From positions 52,913,271-52,977,270 of the forward strand of contig CP137666.1 in NCBI GenBank assembly GCA_037976565.1: a stretch of DNA of 64,000 nt, in the 5' to 3' direction. The notes beneath the pieces are model-generated. The model had not been told where the DNA came from, did no database searches, and worked only from the letters and a program-made list of their open reading frames with translations. The first letter of the stretch is position 1; each line of letters starts with the position of its first letter. Of this stretch, positions 45,890 through 58,079 are shown piece after piece. Source of the DNA: Mesocentrotus franciscanus. Lineage: Eukaryota; Echinodermata; Echinoidea; Camarodonta; Strongylocentrotidae. A program made the translations under genes and the position numbers.

Positions 45890-47525
45890 CTTGACTTCTG
45901 ACACTGGAAGCTGTGAAGCAGATCCTGGGACTGGCCCGCGGGGGAGGGCAACACCTCTTTTCCCAATATCAACTTTTCAGCTTCTGAAAAGCATACTTCA
46001 TCAGGGTAAAACCTTTATTTTGTCATCAAAATACCCAGCCAATAAAAAAGGTTAAACATTTTTATAAAAATGATTTGGGCACAAAGTTGCACAAATATTA
46101 ACACTTCAGCCTGCCCCCCACCTCCGATTGCTATGTGTAGACAAACTGAATCTCTCAAAATGAATTTGTTTGTTGATAAGTGAAACAGGGATAATAACAA
46201 AAGCTCAATACCCTGCATTATCTCGATTTCCCCCACTTGACAGATCTCCTACTCTAACGAGGTATTTCCCAAAATGAATTTATTTGAATAACCATCATTC
46301 TTGAAACTTCTTTAGATAAAGAAGATTATAGGAGGTTGTCATGGCGGAGGTGAATTAAAAGAAGAAAAAAACACCTAATGATCTCCTTTTGTAAGGTCCC
46401 GATTAACCCCACTGTTAACGAACTTCCGTACAGGATAAAAAGCACAATGAAGAGTTCTATGGGTGTGTCCTTCACACTCAACATAAACCCCTCTTTCAAA
46501 ACTCATTTTCTCTGTACACCATTATACACAACTTGCTTCAAGATACATGTCATTGAAGACAAAATAATTCGAAAAATACACAAATATATACATGGGATAT
46601 TGCCTGTCAGTATCAGCTTGGAGCGACGGCTAAGCTTTATTTTGTAATGTTCTTTACATGGTCTTTAATTCTGTATTTGTGTGGTGATTCGTTTGACATG
46701 CATACAACGAACAAACGCCCACGTACACGAAAGGGTGTACATAATTGTAACATGACCTATAAAGGAAGACATTCCATCTAGGGTGAAAAACCTAGAGATA
46801 AAAACTGATAAGATAAAAGAGCTCTGGAAAAACCTAATGACAGAACTGCTGGTCCAATGACAACATGCACTTGTTTAACTCAACTTGACAAGTTAGTTAC
46901 CGGTACTTGATAAATTAACATTTAATTTGTTAATGTGTCTCACCGTTCTGAAAGTTTAACGTATTTGGCTTCACCGATTTTGAAACTGTGTTTACTCTGC
47001 AATAAAACTATTTAATTTTAAGAAAATAGGTAAATTTACGTGTGCTAATCATGATTGACAAGGCTAGAATGCCTTCTCTTCCACACCCATAAATTGCTTC
47101 TCCGCATGATACACTCTATCGTGCTCGGCATCCCAAAACACCTGTAACACACATGACCAGTTATGTAATCAATAATGTGAACAAAACAAATAATTTATTC
47201 TAGCTTTACGATGAATCGCATAGAAAATACAACTAGTTACCATCAAAGACGACCAAGAAAATCCCTTCTTCTTCATTGTATATTTTTGTTTTGGTGGGGG
47301 GGGGGAGGAGGGTGTTGATAAAATTAAAGTATTAGAGTGATTATCTATACCCATTCTATTGAACGTGAGAGAGAAAGAGAGATTTGAATACCCACCCCCC
47401 TCCCCATTTCTAGTATTGTAGCCCACTCTTAAAATCATTGTTTTCATGTTCATCCACTGGGAAGTTCACTATCAAATTTGGAAAAGAAAAAAAGAGAGGA
47501 AAAGACAGTTATCTACCGTACTTCC
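45890..47525. repeat. segmental duplication, block B1 (partner 3,650-4,885)
   Basis: See block A1. B1 has about 400 bp of extra sequence around 46,440-47,200 relative to A1. No gene in it. Confidence 0.8.
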
Positions 47526-47660
47526 ATAAAATTAAATTTAACACATTGGATATGCTTACATGTTTATTCAACATGCATTTACAATGGCTTACATCTCAAG
47601 TTATTTCAAACTTAGTATTCGGCAGGTCAAACTTCCATCTTGTCTCATTCATTCATTCAT

Positions 47661-47830
47661 TCATTCTTTCTTCTGCACCATGTGATTAGCCTTGGGTGGC
47701 CAACGCTCATCTATGATGCAGTAATTCCATACGACGTGATTGATGGGGATTAGAATACATGGTATAAGTCCAATGCAGCCAGCAAAGAGGAATGCCATCT
47801 GATAGTTGTTGGTCTGGTCTAAAATGTACC
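47661..47830 (-). CDS. copy B coding exon 4 (last)
   Basis: Acceptor precedes GGTACATTTTAGACC. Encodes YILDQTNNYQMAFLFAGCIG and the last helix, ending VQKKE stop. Intact. Confidence 0.85.
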
Positions 47831-50800
47831 CTGAGAGTAAGAGTGTAAAAGAGTTTTAAAAGAGTTAAAAAATATACAGAAATTAGGCAGGTTTGTATGA
47901 GGGCTGAACCACTGAACGTATTATTTCATACTCATTCTATTCTATCCAAATACCAATGTTCACAAGTGTCACCATTAATATGGACTAAATTTGGCAGATT
48001 TCATGCACTACAAAAATTTATGTTTTACGACTGAACCTTGCCGAAATATCCTATACAGTATTATGTTGAACACATCAGGTGCATGATCATCAGGTGACAT
48101 CAATTTGAAGAAGGCTTTTTACACTGCTGACATCAATATGAGTGTCAATAGATTTTGTTGAAAAGGAAAACAAAAAGGGAAACAACAAATTTGCTATTTG
48201 AACAGACATGGTACAATGATTACTCAAGAGCAAGCAAATAACATTTATGACTTCATTATCTACTAGTGATATCAAAAGATAAATATTTGGATGACCTCCA
48301 TATGCCCATTAAAGGGAGAACAGAAATAAGGATATATCATCGTCATAACAGAGCTGCCAACCTTGTGAAACCAAAAAAAGGGAACCATGATGGCAAAAAA
48401 AAGGAATTCATTAAAACGAAACTTATAACCACGCGCGACACACTTCCAATGCAGAAATGTCCATTCCTCATGCTGTTTTTTCCATATTAGGACCTATAGT
48501 TTATTTACAAGTAGGTATTTTTTTTATTTTTGGGGGGTATTATCGGCGTTTCTTTCTTTTTGATAATATATTTCTCTTTAAGTATGTTTCCAAGTATGTT
48601 TTAACCTTAGTTTTATATTGAATTTGTGATCAAATCAACATTTTAGGGCAGTTAATTGACGTGAGGTATGTAAAAAAAAAATTAAAAATAAATAAACAAA
48701 ATAAAATAAATAAACAAATAAACAAATTATTTAAAAAAACGTATTTTATGAAGAAAAAACGTACTACCATAATTTGGAGTAAAAAACGGAATAATTCCAG
48801 GAAAAACGTAATGGTTGGCAGCTCTGCTATAAACACTATAAATCTGTGCAAACATTTGTGTCAAATCCTTTCTGTTGTCTTTTACTTAATAATGGCAACA
48901 TAAATATCCATTATCAATGGAGTCATTGGAGTGAAGTAATTGTTGATTGATAAGTTGCCACCCTACCAAGGAATATTAAAATAAAACATACTCATTGATT
49001 ATATTGGAAAACAACATTGAAAACTGATAGAGATACCTCTCACTCAAGCCAATGAGAAACAAGTCAACGCAAAGCGTAGCATCCCCTCGCAGGGTACAAA
49101 TGGCCTATATACGTCAGAACCAGTTACCTCCAATCCTCCATTAGACTATACTATTATATTACTAGGCAAGGAAGTTAACCACATTTTCACATATAATTAG
49201 GTGTTTTTGCATATTTAATGAGCTATGACCTTTCACCTTTGACCTACATACTCCAAAATCGAACTTAGGCTGTATTTTGATACCATGTACCTTCATATTA
49301 AATTTCATTAAAATTTGTCAAACATTACTAAAGTTATCGAATGGATTCGTATATTAAATGAGCTATAAAACCTGTCCTCCAAGAAAATAAAAATGTCCTA
49401 CTGATAAGGCCTAAAAAAAAAGATGTTGTATTGCCCTTTGCGACCGACCCACAAATCTGAAAATCTACGGTCGGCTTTATAAAAAGTTTTTTTTGTCACC
49501 GTTTTTTTTATTTTTTATTTTTTTAAATGAATAAAAAAGTATGTATTTTGTTTGTTTAAATGGGATATAAATGCATAAAATCATCAAATTGTTCCAAAAT
49601 TCTCACTCGTCTTCTGCCCTGGTTTTAAAAATCCTGCTAGCGTAAACATGCAAGTAGACCCGTGCCTCGTGTACGTGTATATACCATGCACTGCACCAAC
49701 TAGAATTTGAGCGACATTCCCGGTTTTGAATTTTTTGGGCGACGGTCGCTGTTTAGAATTTTCTACGTAAAGGCTCACAACACTTTATTCATGACACATT
49801 TTGAAGGCACTAAAAAAAAAAAAGTTAAAAAAAGATTTCCGACCGACCGACCCATGTTTTGGCACCTAAAGGGCAATACAACATCTTTTTTTTTGGGCCT
49901 AATTGGAGATGTCTGCCATTGCTCTCTCATAACAAGATCTTGTGGTATCCAGGCTTGAAAGGAGTTCCTGGCTTCATCCAAACTTTCTTACCTGAGACAG
50001 TAGAACTGATCATGATCCCGATGCATGTCGATAAGAGCACCATGCCGATCCCACCTGGAAACCGGTGCAAAGGAACCATGTGTCGAACAATAACTGTCAA
50101 AAGAGGTATGTATATGCCAGATGCAATGCCGACACCTGACGCACAGGCTACCATGACGGCATAGCTCTTGGTGCTTGGAGCAACAATCACAGCTACCGCA
50201 CCGAGGCCATACGCAAAAGCTGATAAGAACATCTGATGTATGTGACCTGTGTTGAGGAGTAGGCCGTGAGTTGCTCGAGCAATCATGTTTGTTAATCCAA
50301 CAACGGAGACTATAGATGCTGCTTCAATTCTTGGAATGCCTTTCAGCACAGCGCAAGATACAGCATGAGCCAAATAGGTCCCATACACGGCACCTCCCAT
50401 CAGTGCTGTTGGTAGGAAACATGCAAATACGCGATTCTCCCATATGAGAGATAGACCTGTTGATTGCACAAATGATGTCCTCACACCCTTGCCGACATTT
50501 GAGGCATGACGACCCATCCTACGCACCATGGTAAGACACTGAGTTGATGCATTTGGCTCAATGCCATTGATTTCCTCATACTGTTCTACAATCTCCTCTT
50601 CAGGTTCATCTAATAATTTAAAATCTACCACTTGACTTTTGCCACTCTGTTCAGGCTTTTCCCCGCATTCTATCATGATGCCCTCATTGCTACCGTTATC
50701 ACAGGGGGTAGACGCATCAACGGCATAGGTCACTACACTATTGTGATTCGTCTCTGTCTCTGTCACAAGCTGTCTCAAACCGATCTGCTCACTTTTCGTC

Positions 50801-53800
50801 AGCTTCATATGCCCTTGTTTGTCCGTCTTGGAATGTCTTGTCATAATCAGTGCCAGTGGGATAAGATGAAGCTGTAAGCCCCCTACGATCATCAGTGCAC
50901 CCTCCAGCTGTAGTGGTCTACCAGAACCTGAAAGACAATTGGCCATACCACCATACCGACTCCACAGCCAGATGATGCTACCCCATTAAGGACGGTAAAG
51001 TGCCTCTTGAAGTTTTGAGTAATGCAGACCAAACAACCAGAAAATGCCATACTGCATCCAAAACCTAAATACAAAAGAAAAAATATTGATGATTTAGAAT
51101 TGAGAAGTTGAAATATTCAGTTACGCCTCCAAGTCTTCCATATATCTGATGAATTGCATTATTTTAAATTGGCACTTTGTGACGTCAATAATGATTCGTT
51201 TAATGAACCAGAAAATGGGAAGTTAATCTTAGTTAATATTAAGTCAATGTTGCCAGCTATTTGGATCAATCACAACTCTTCATAAGATGGGGCACAGATG
51301 CCTATAAATAATAAAATATACATCTGTCTACTGAATGCCCAATGCTCAGGATTAGAGCCCTTGATCTCTAAACAAAACAAAAGAGCCAAGAAAAGTTGTT
51401 TGATGGGCTTAGAGATATTTAAAATCAACCATTTGCAGAATACTTTTTTGACATCTGTATATGATAATGGTGGGTTCTTGTATAGCGCTCATGTCCGCCA
51501 GACTTGACACTCCTGGCGCTCCACAATTATTACCCCGGCTTTAGCATGGCTGCCATTACGGCGCTCTAGCATTTCAAGGAATTAATTCCTGCCAGGTACC
51601 CATTTACATCACCTGATGAATAAATTGTAAATCTTTTATATACTTTATCTCAAATAAACCATTATAGCTTATATTAAGTTTATCTGATGGTCCCATGAAA
51701 GAATGAAACAAAAATCAAATATTTAGTGTGTAAATTAATGGAGTAGCAATTTAAATTTCGAACTGTTTTTTTTAAAGACGACTTAAAAAAAACCCAACAA
51801 TAACAAGTTTAATCAGAGTTTTATCTAGTAACATCTATCTCAGGAAGTGGTCATTCAAAGTGTCCAAACAGAAATATCACACTACCTACATCAAGGACAA
51901 TAAACATGAGATAACACACTAGTTAAAGACCCTGTCCAAAGTGAAAAATGAAATAGCTGAATTATATATCAAAGGAAAGCTGACAAGCCATAGATTACAA
52001 CAATATCAATTATATGCTACTTTAGTGCCTGTCAGACGAGTAACAGCTCTCTGAAAACTCAAAATCTAAAGCTGTGAAAATCGGGAGTTGTTGACCTAAA
52101 AACTAGCTATCAGATTGATGACAATCAGACATCATATGTGGAGTATGCATATTCACAATGACTTTGCATTAATTAAGCACGGCTCATTGCCTCAGCTATA
52201 TAGGCGAGCACATAATTATCGTGTCGTCACTGTAACTGCGGCAAATTTGACCCCTGTTGACCTGTAATTTGGAGAAGTGCGGAAAAAAAGGTTTTAATTC
52301 GCTTTTGTGCAATACTGAAAGGGAAAATATTTTGAATTCCTTTATATTTGTATTCTATGTTCATTCAGCTTTCCATTGATAAAAAGTTGTATTTTCATCG
52401 AATAGGGTCTTTAAACTTGCTATTGCTGGCTTATATAACGTTATCAGCTATAAATTCTCAATACAAGCAGCTATAAAATCTGAATTTTCACTCATATTTG
52501 TTCAGACAATGATTATCAAAATTTAATATACCCTGACAAAAATATGGATTTGTGTACGGATGTGAAGGTACATACCGGTACTTCAATTTTCTATACCCAT
52601 TAAGGCCATTAGACTTTGGATACAGGATACTTCTTTCAGGTTCATGGTGTTTTCAACCTTATTCGCTTTACCTGTGTCAGAGTACTAAAAATATAAACAA
52701 GTATACAATTCTTTTTTAAATTCTACAAAGTTGCACAATTGAATGTACATACACATGAATCTAACAGTAAACACAAATGACCATCATCTAAAATCTTTTT
52801 CCATTTACTTGTACTGACTTGTACTGACTTGTACAGTTGTACTGATACTTTGTAAAAGATAGAGGAATCTGTCTTCGGCTGCAACTGGGCTTTAAAAGGT
52901 ACCGTACCCATCGTCTTAAAAGAAACTGTGTACCACTAGCATATTAAAAATCCACCCCAATTTTTTTACCTGGCACTCTATGGCATATTAAAGTTAAAGG
53001 GGAAGTCCACCCTGATATCTATTTGGTTTTAATAAAAGCAGTAAAAATTAGAAAAAAACAAATTAGTGACAGTTTGACCAATATTTGATTAAAAATAGGA
53101 AAGTTATGAATTTTGTAAGTTGTCATCAGTGAAACACATATTGACAACACTGATGCATCTTGCTCCAATTTGTTCCATACAGAAAACTTTATAAACTTTC
53201 ATTTTCTTAGTTATTGGTGATGAAATAGATTTGTTTCATATCGGGGTTGTATAAAAACATATTTGCAATATTTATATTCAGGGTGAATGTATTTGAATGA
53301 AAGTTCTCTTAAGGGAAAATATATTACAGTGCAGGGCAAATGGGAGGGAAACTCTCAAGATACATCACAGAGTTGCCAATTTGTGTTTGATTGATCGCAC
53401 CTTCAAAAATTCATAACTTATTTTTACTATGTATTTGCTTAAACTCTCACTGACTGGTTACTCTCATTCTTCTGCCTCTATTAAAACCAACTTGAATATC
53501 AGGATGGACTCCTTAATAAGGAGTATGATGAAAATAAAGAATAACATGAAATACTGCATTACAGAACCCAAGTCATGGGACTGTCATATAGTGCAGTCAA
53601 ACTTTTGTCACATATACAGTACATGTATGTATCATGTTTATACTAAAAACAACATGGTAGTCTAAGATTTTGTTCAATAGTGAATAAAAGAGTTAATGTT
53701 AAAGTAACATAAGAGACAAGAAACACTGCCCCACCCCTCAAAATCAAACAAAACAAAACAAAACAAAACAAAACAAAATAATAAACAAATCGAACCAAAA

Positions 53801-54730
53801 CCAAACCGAACCAAAATATAAATAAACAAATAAACTCCTCACCAGACATGAATGGAATAGTAATGAAGAGTACTGTAATGTTGGGAGCATATGAAGCAGC
53901 CAAGAAGCCAGACGCAGAGAGGATGGTACCAGCAATCATCCCACAACGAACACCAAAATGCCTAACAAGCGCACCAGCCAGGGGAGCTTGAAATTGGAGG
54001 GGGGAAGGGGAGGAACGGAAAAGATACATGCAATCCACAGAATACAAATCATATAATATAGGGATTTATGCCAAGAAGACATTGTTGATGATCAAAAGAA
54101 GAGTAGAAAAATCAAGATACACAACTACTGTTCACACAAATGTAATATCCAAAATTCCATATGGTTAACAAGAAGAAAAAAATGTTAAAAACAGAAAATT
54201 CTTGTTACACACTGTATATCAATATCAATTTTTGTTACATTAAGAGTCATCATCATGTTCCCTTTCAGAATATATTGGGTAAGAGTTGAATTCATATCGA
54301 CCTTTGCCGTCATGTTTATTAGATCCTTACTGTTCTGAAATTGATTTGCAATTGAATTGTATGGCATGCAATTGAATAGACACAGCTACTTTTTTATAAA
54401 TACAATTAGTCAAACCTGCACATAAAGACTACTCAAAAGAAAAAAAAAGGAGAAAAGTGCTCTATAAAGGCAGGTGGCCTTTATGGACAGGTGATCTTTC
54501 TATAGAGGTGCTCACTAAAGCAGGTTTCTCCGCAAATTGAAACACTTACATGTTCCAAGAAGGACAGCTAACACAGAGGTAGCGAGCCAGCTTATCAAGG
54601 CTGCTTGTTCCTCAAAGTCTCTCTTCCACTCTCCGTAGAAGACTCCCATGGAGGTGGACAACCCATGGGTCATTCCTTGGGCTAGGAGGTTGCAGGCCAC
54701 TATCACAGTCCCGCTTAGAGTGACCTTCAT
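47661..54730 (-). CDS. SLC16-like transporter gene, copy B, one frameshift
   Basis: Coding exons 54,550-54,730, 53,843-53,986, 49,992-51,064 and 47,661-47,830, with the same splice sites, phases and lengths as copy A apart from indels. Frame-corrected length is about 522 residues. The uninterrupted run through the acidic loop and the C-terminal half (about 300 codons from GALMIVGGLQLH on) argues that the protein was under constraint until recently. One base is missing near 50,901, upstream of that run. If real, it truncates the product after about TM6. Relative to copy A the loop and helices are strongly conserved. Role: predicted plasma-membrane transporter of monocarboxylate-type solutes; substrate unknown. 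Start context ATCACCATGA is better than in A. Confidence 0.8.
47831..49080. other. copy B intron 3, proximal part
   Basis: Aligns with 14,381-15,100 of copy A, with an extra insert around 48,340-48,830 (AACAGAGCTGCCAACCTTGTG ... GTTGGCAGCTCTGCT, inverse ends). That insert is probably a small TIR element private to B. Confidence 0.5.
48346..48830. mobile_element. small TIR element in copy B intron 3
   Basis: AGAGCTGCCAAC (48,350) and GTTGGCAGCTCT (48,812) are inverted ends. Copy A reads straight through between ATATATCAT and CACTATAAA (14,840-14,860). No protein. Confidence 0.65.
49081..49376. mobile_element. TGACC-repeat element, truncated, copy B intron 3
   Basis: Begins ATCCCCTCGCAGG, near-identical to the left part of 22,190-22,966, then stops after about one and a half units. 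Confidence 0.75.
49407..49900. mobile_element. TIR element in copy B intron 3
   Basis: About 33-bp inverted ends: GATGTTGTATTGCCCTTT near the left and AAAGGGCAATACAACATC near the right, each beside an A or T run. Subterminal GCGACCGACCC sits inside the left end and GACCGACCGACCC inside the right. Copy A lacks it (CTACTAAGAATTGG is continuous at 16,302). Confidence 0.8.
49992..51064 (-). CDS. copy B coding exon 3, one frameshift
   Basis: Same boundaries as copy A exon 3. 1,073 nt against an expected 1,074. It encodes TM4-TM10 and the central acidic loop. Confidence 0.85.
50895..50908 (-). other. frameshift in copy B exon 3
   Basis: TGGAGGGTGCAC in B against TGGAGGGGTGCAC in A: a G is lost from a four-G run, turning WRGAL into WRVH and a stop. 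A homopolymer context makes a sequencing error possible. Confidence 0.85.
51475..51615 (-). mobile_element. SINE fragment, tRNA head missing
   Basis: The minus strand carries AAATGGGTACCTGGCAGG and ends GAGCGCTATACAAGAACCC, as in the body and tail of the 10,951-11,284 SINE. 5'-truncated. Confidence 0.6.
51923..52414. mobile_element. TTAA-bounded non-autonomous element
   Basis: TTAAAGACCCT at the left and AGGGTCTTTAA at the right. TTAA at both ends is the piggyBac-type target duplication. No transposase. The superfamily is inferred from the target only. Confidence 0.6.
52994..53322. mobile_element. possible TTAA-bounded element
   Basis: Left end TTAAAGGGGAAGTCCACCC is of a style common in animal MITEs. 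GGGTGAATG and TTAA appear near 53,280-53,322, but the right repeat is weak. Confidence 0.35.
53843..53986 (-). CDS. copy B coding exon 2
   Basis: Encodes PLAGALVRHFGVRCGMIAG onward; differs from A at V/G in the helix. Intact, same length and phases. Confidence 0.85.
54408..54532. mobile_element. MITE-like element next to exon 1 donor (copy B)
   Basis: Same element and position as 23,617-23,740, about 17 bp from the donor. Confidence 0.65.
54550..54730 (-). CDS. copy B coding exon 1
   Basis: The protein sequence is identical to copy A exon 1 over its whole length (MKVTLSGTVIVACNL ... STSMGVFYGEWKRDF). Donor ACAT/GTAAGTG. Confidence 0.85.
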
Positions 54731-55244
54731 GGTGATCCTCCACTTGTTCTAACCGTTCGAGTGGTTGATGAGCATATCTGGATACAAAATATAAGATGAT
54801 CCCCTTCAAATGTTTATGACTACATGTGCATGCACTATGAAATTGGTGTCAAATGACTGCTGGTCATCCTTTATAAAAAGAATTACCTTAGTACCCAGTC
54901 TGCATTGATTGAAGTCTATTATAACTGTTATGTAGGTATTGGTAGTATGCTAATTTTATGCAACAGTCAAAGAACAAGATTGATTGATGTGACCATACTG
55001 ACCAATGTCTTTCAGTTATTCAAACAAAATAGCCATCTGCTGTAATAACTGGCAACGGCATACTTGTTTTTTGGTAAGAGTACAGGCCACCCTCAGACAT
55101 ATTCTCGTACTGGTGTAGGTGCTTTGCGGGTTTATATACAGTGTCTCAATAAAAGGCCTACAAACGAGAACTATAAATGTGCAGCTAAAAGAGCTGGATC
55201 TCGATCTGTACCTCTTTCTGAAAGCTTTGCAGAGAGGAACAGAT
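54731..55244. other. 5' flank of copy B
   Basis: Aligns to 23,939-24,520 of copy A; no convincing promoter element. It ends where a private insert begins. Confidence 0.4.
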
Positions 55245-55569
55245 GACGGCGGCCTTGGTAGTGAGTCCCAGAGCCTGATGGCATCTGGAAAGAAATTTCA
55301 AAATTAGAGAACCGGTACTTGGCAACTTGCGTCCGAGCATATGGCACTTGGAGTTTCTAGTCATGGCCTCTTTGAGATGTACATGTAGGTAGAGATGGAG
55401 TCAGAACTGCCTGGTGGATGGATATCTGGGAGTTCTTACCAACACAAATCCAATGCAGTAAAGAGGGGCACGTAAGCTGAAGCTTCAAGCCTCAACACCA
55501 AAGTAAGTAAGTAAAGTAAGTAAGAATATCATTGCTACGTATGTTATAAATTGAGCTGTGCTCTCTTTT

Positions 55570-55800
55570 CTTACAGAAATGGCCATTGTAATTGGAGTTG
55601 GTCAAGCATGTCAGTGACACCATTTTTTTTGTGATGGTCACTGCAAACAAAGCGTGCATATCTCCTCTGGATCATCTCTAACTTCTTCTCGATATTGGCT
55701 TGGTATATGTGAAGAAGTCCCAGATGATGCTTGTATATAAAATACTCCATGACCAGTCTGAGCAGAGCACTTTGGCTTAAATCCTTAATGGACATATAAT
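55570..55800 (-). pseudogene. LINE reverse transcriptase C-terminal fragment
   Basis: The minus strand encodes YQANIEKKLEMIQRRYARFV and SVTDML-like (GVTDMLDQLQLQWPFL) sequence, typical of the region after the fingers of CR1/jockey-type ORF2 proteins. Short and truncated. Private to copy B. Confidence 0.75.
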
Positions 55801-55873
55801 TGTCTGATGTTCCTCTGCCTCTGGATGAATTAAGGCTCAGGTGGAAATTAATACTAGACAGAAATAATAGTCT

Positions 55874-56648
55874 GGGGCCCCGTTTCTCAAAACCTTCATA
55901 AGTCTAACTTCTTGACTAAATCAGCGTTAGTGAGCTACTTGTCCGCTACATGTTTCACGAAGCCCTCTTTGCCAAGATCAAAAACAACATCCTAGCTGAC
56001 TAAATAGTTATGACGCTTTCGACCCCGTCATAGTCTGAAGTGTATTCTCTAGTTTTCAGACCAATATTAATTTCGAGATAAATTCTATCTTCAAATGTGT
56101 AAACTGAATAGTTTAAAACATGTTATTTCAATCATGTTGCCGACGACTAAAACATTGGACAAAACTTTCATAACATCGTATTTTGACTAAGAATAATATA
56201 AGGGTGTAGCCTATCATCTCAAAAACAAAACTGATTCACCGTGGTCATGAAATGAAATACTCACAATTATAATTTACAAGTAATTCTATGATACTCTAGC
56301 TACTCAAATTTCGAAGTATATAATGCATCTCTTATTCCCTGGTATCATTTTCAATCTTTTTTAGTCCTAATTCATTTAAATAATTAAATTATTAATTAAA
56401 TAATTGCAGTTTTCCTAAAATTACTTTTTTTTAATCCGGTGTGGAATTGCCATGCCACTAAGGCGCTATCTTGATCTGTCTTAATTGGCTCCTCTTCTCG
56501 CAGATATAGTATCGATTTGACGAGATGTCTAGCTATAGTATAGTAAGCTCTTCGTGAAACGGTTTAGGAAGATCAGAGACATCTCCGTAGTTGGCGGATA
56601 AAGTTATGTCACTTATGACTGTCTTGTCGTTGGTTTCGAGAAACGGGC
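55874..56648. mobile_element. TIR element, CCCGTTTCTC ends
   Basis: Left GGGGCCCCGTTTCTCAAAACC, right GGTTTCGAGAAACGGGC. A second inverted pair lies inside it: GTTTCACGAAG (55,950) and CTTCGTGAAAC (56,549). Copy A lacks it. No transposase. Confidence 0.7.
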
Positions 56649-56904
56649 TTTTGTCAACCTTCCCCATACACATGCAGATATGGTAACCCTTGCTGCACAC
56701 ACAGTGGATGGGGGCCGCGCAAAAGAGATCTAATTTTCATAGTCTAGATCTATTAATGGTAGAGGATAGTTCCTGGGTCACAGTATTACCTTCCAATTTG
56801 ACGTCATAGAAATGAATATGTATAAGCAAGCGCAGGCCGTGAACGTAGTCTTTGTTCAAGTTGCTTCTGCTGCCGGGTCAGTAACAAACATTCGTAGTCG
56901 GCAG

Positions 56905-57025
56905 GGGGCTGCCCTATTTCTGTGGGGGGTGGCTGCACTATTTCTGTGGGGGGCGGGGCTGCCCTATTTCTGTGGGGGCTGCACTATTTCTGTGGGGGGG
57001 GGCGCGGGCTGCCCTATTTCTGTCA
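56905..57025 (+). repeat. minisatellite, GGGCTGCCCTATTTCTGTGG units
   Basis: About five units of 20-28 bp, alternating CTGCCCTATTTCTGTGG and CTGCACTATTTCTGTGG. Confidence 0.85.
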
Positions 57026-57299
57026 TTGTTTATTGTCTTTACTATTCAGGTTCTAAAAGGATCCAGTTGATTTTCATATGCTTTCGTGTGACATGCCAAA
57101 ATGAAAACGTATTCATATTTAGACCAGAAATATGTGTTGGTTTAATTCTGGGGAGGGGGTGGCTGACATAACAAGAAATAAAATAAATAGAAATCAGTAT
57201 ATAATCAGGCTTCAATTGATTAAAGCCATGGTTGACCATATGTGCCTGAAAAAGATCGTTCGAAAGATCGTTCGAAACCAATTTAAACGTAGGTATACT

Positions 57300-57612
57300 A
57301 CATTTCTTTTGGGTAAATTGCAGTAATCATTTGAATTCAAGACATATTTTATTTGTTTGTTTGTATGTTTGTTTGTTGTCTTGATTTGTGTATTGTATAA
57401 TGTTTAGTAGCGAATATATTTCATATTTCTTATTATAAAACAGGGTCAACCTTTATATAAGGATTATGTTTCCTTTAAGGTTGCAACCTATTCAGTTTAT
57501 TTTATGTCCTTGTCTAATATGTTCTTAATGTGTGTTTTATGTTATATATCTGATTGTTATATGAAATGTTGTCTTTTTAACTGAATGAAATAAAATTGAA
57601 TTGAATTGAATT
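57300..57612 (+). mobile_element. LINE 3'-end fragment
   Basis: AT-rich untranslated-type sequence ending GAAATAAAATTGAATTGAATTG, the TTGAA tail seen also at 31,090. Confidence 0.45.
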
Positions 57613-57715
57613 CGATGCGCTATAGTGCCATTTGGTAATTAGGCATTAATCCTCATGACCAAGTCCCTCGGAGAGGACTTAAAGCCGTCGGTCCCCTGGT
57701 TGCTAACTTACAAAA
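57613..57715 (-). mobile_element. SINE-like fragment
   Basis: Contains GCATTAATCCTCATGACC and CCCTCGGAGAGGACTTAAAG. The inverse partner is at 62,640-62,755 (GGTCCTCTCCGAGGGACATGG), with the CAAAGGGCACTAGCGC motif that follows the body of such SINEs. Confidence 0.5.
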
Positions 57716-58079
57716 ACAAACCAACAAACCAACCAACCAACCTTTTGTCTCTCTGTCTCTTCCTCCATCAGGGGCGGCGGAGCGTCTAGCTTTCAAAGTG
57801 TGTGTGGGGGGCGAGGCACACACACAAAAAAGGGAAATCTCAAAGCGAATATATACAAGTTTAGACATTGGTAGGCCCTTATATTCCCATTGTGATTAGA
57901 TAATCAGGAATAATTTCATTGTTTGTTTCTCTCTTTACATGGTCCAATATAGTGCTTAAGCATCATACTTTGCAGTTGGGTGTGATGGTCTGAATAATTA
58001 TTTGCGAGCGAGCGAGCGAAGCGAAATTTTTAGATTTGTGAGGCCGCGAAAAATGACATCTTATAAAGAGGAAAAAACA
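57716..58079. other. gene-free stretch
   Basis: Short CAAC and GCGA runs only. Confidence 0.4.

Larger units (their letters stand above)
51215..52445. other. insert private to copy B intron 2
   Basis: In A, GGAAGTTATCAGCTGTAA is continuous (17,629). In B it is split by about 1.2 kb that contains a SINE fragment and a TTAA-bounded element. Confidence 0.65.
47535..56720. repeat. segmental duplication, block B2 (partner 14,085-24,600)
   Basis: Contains the whole transporter copy B with introns and 5' flank. Alignment with A is lost just after the GGTAACCCTTGCTGCACACA motif near 56,700. Confidence 0.9.
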
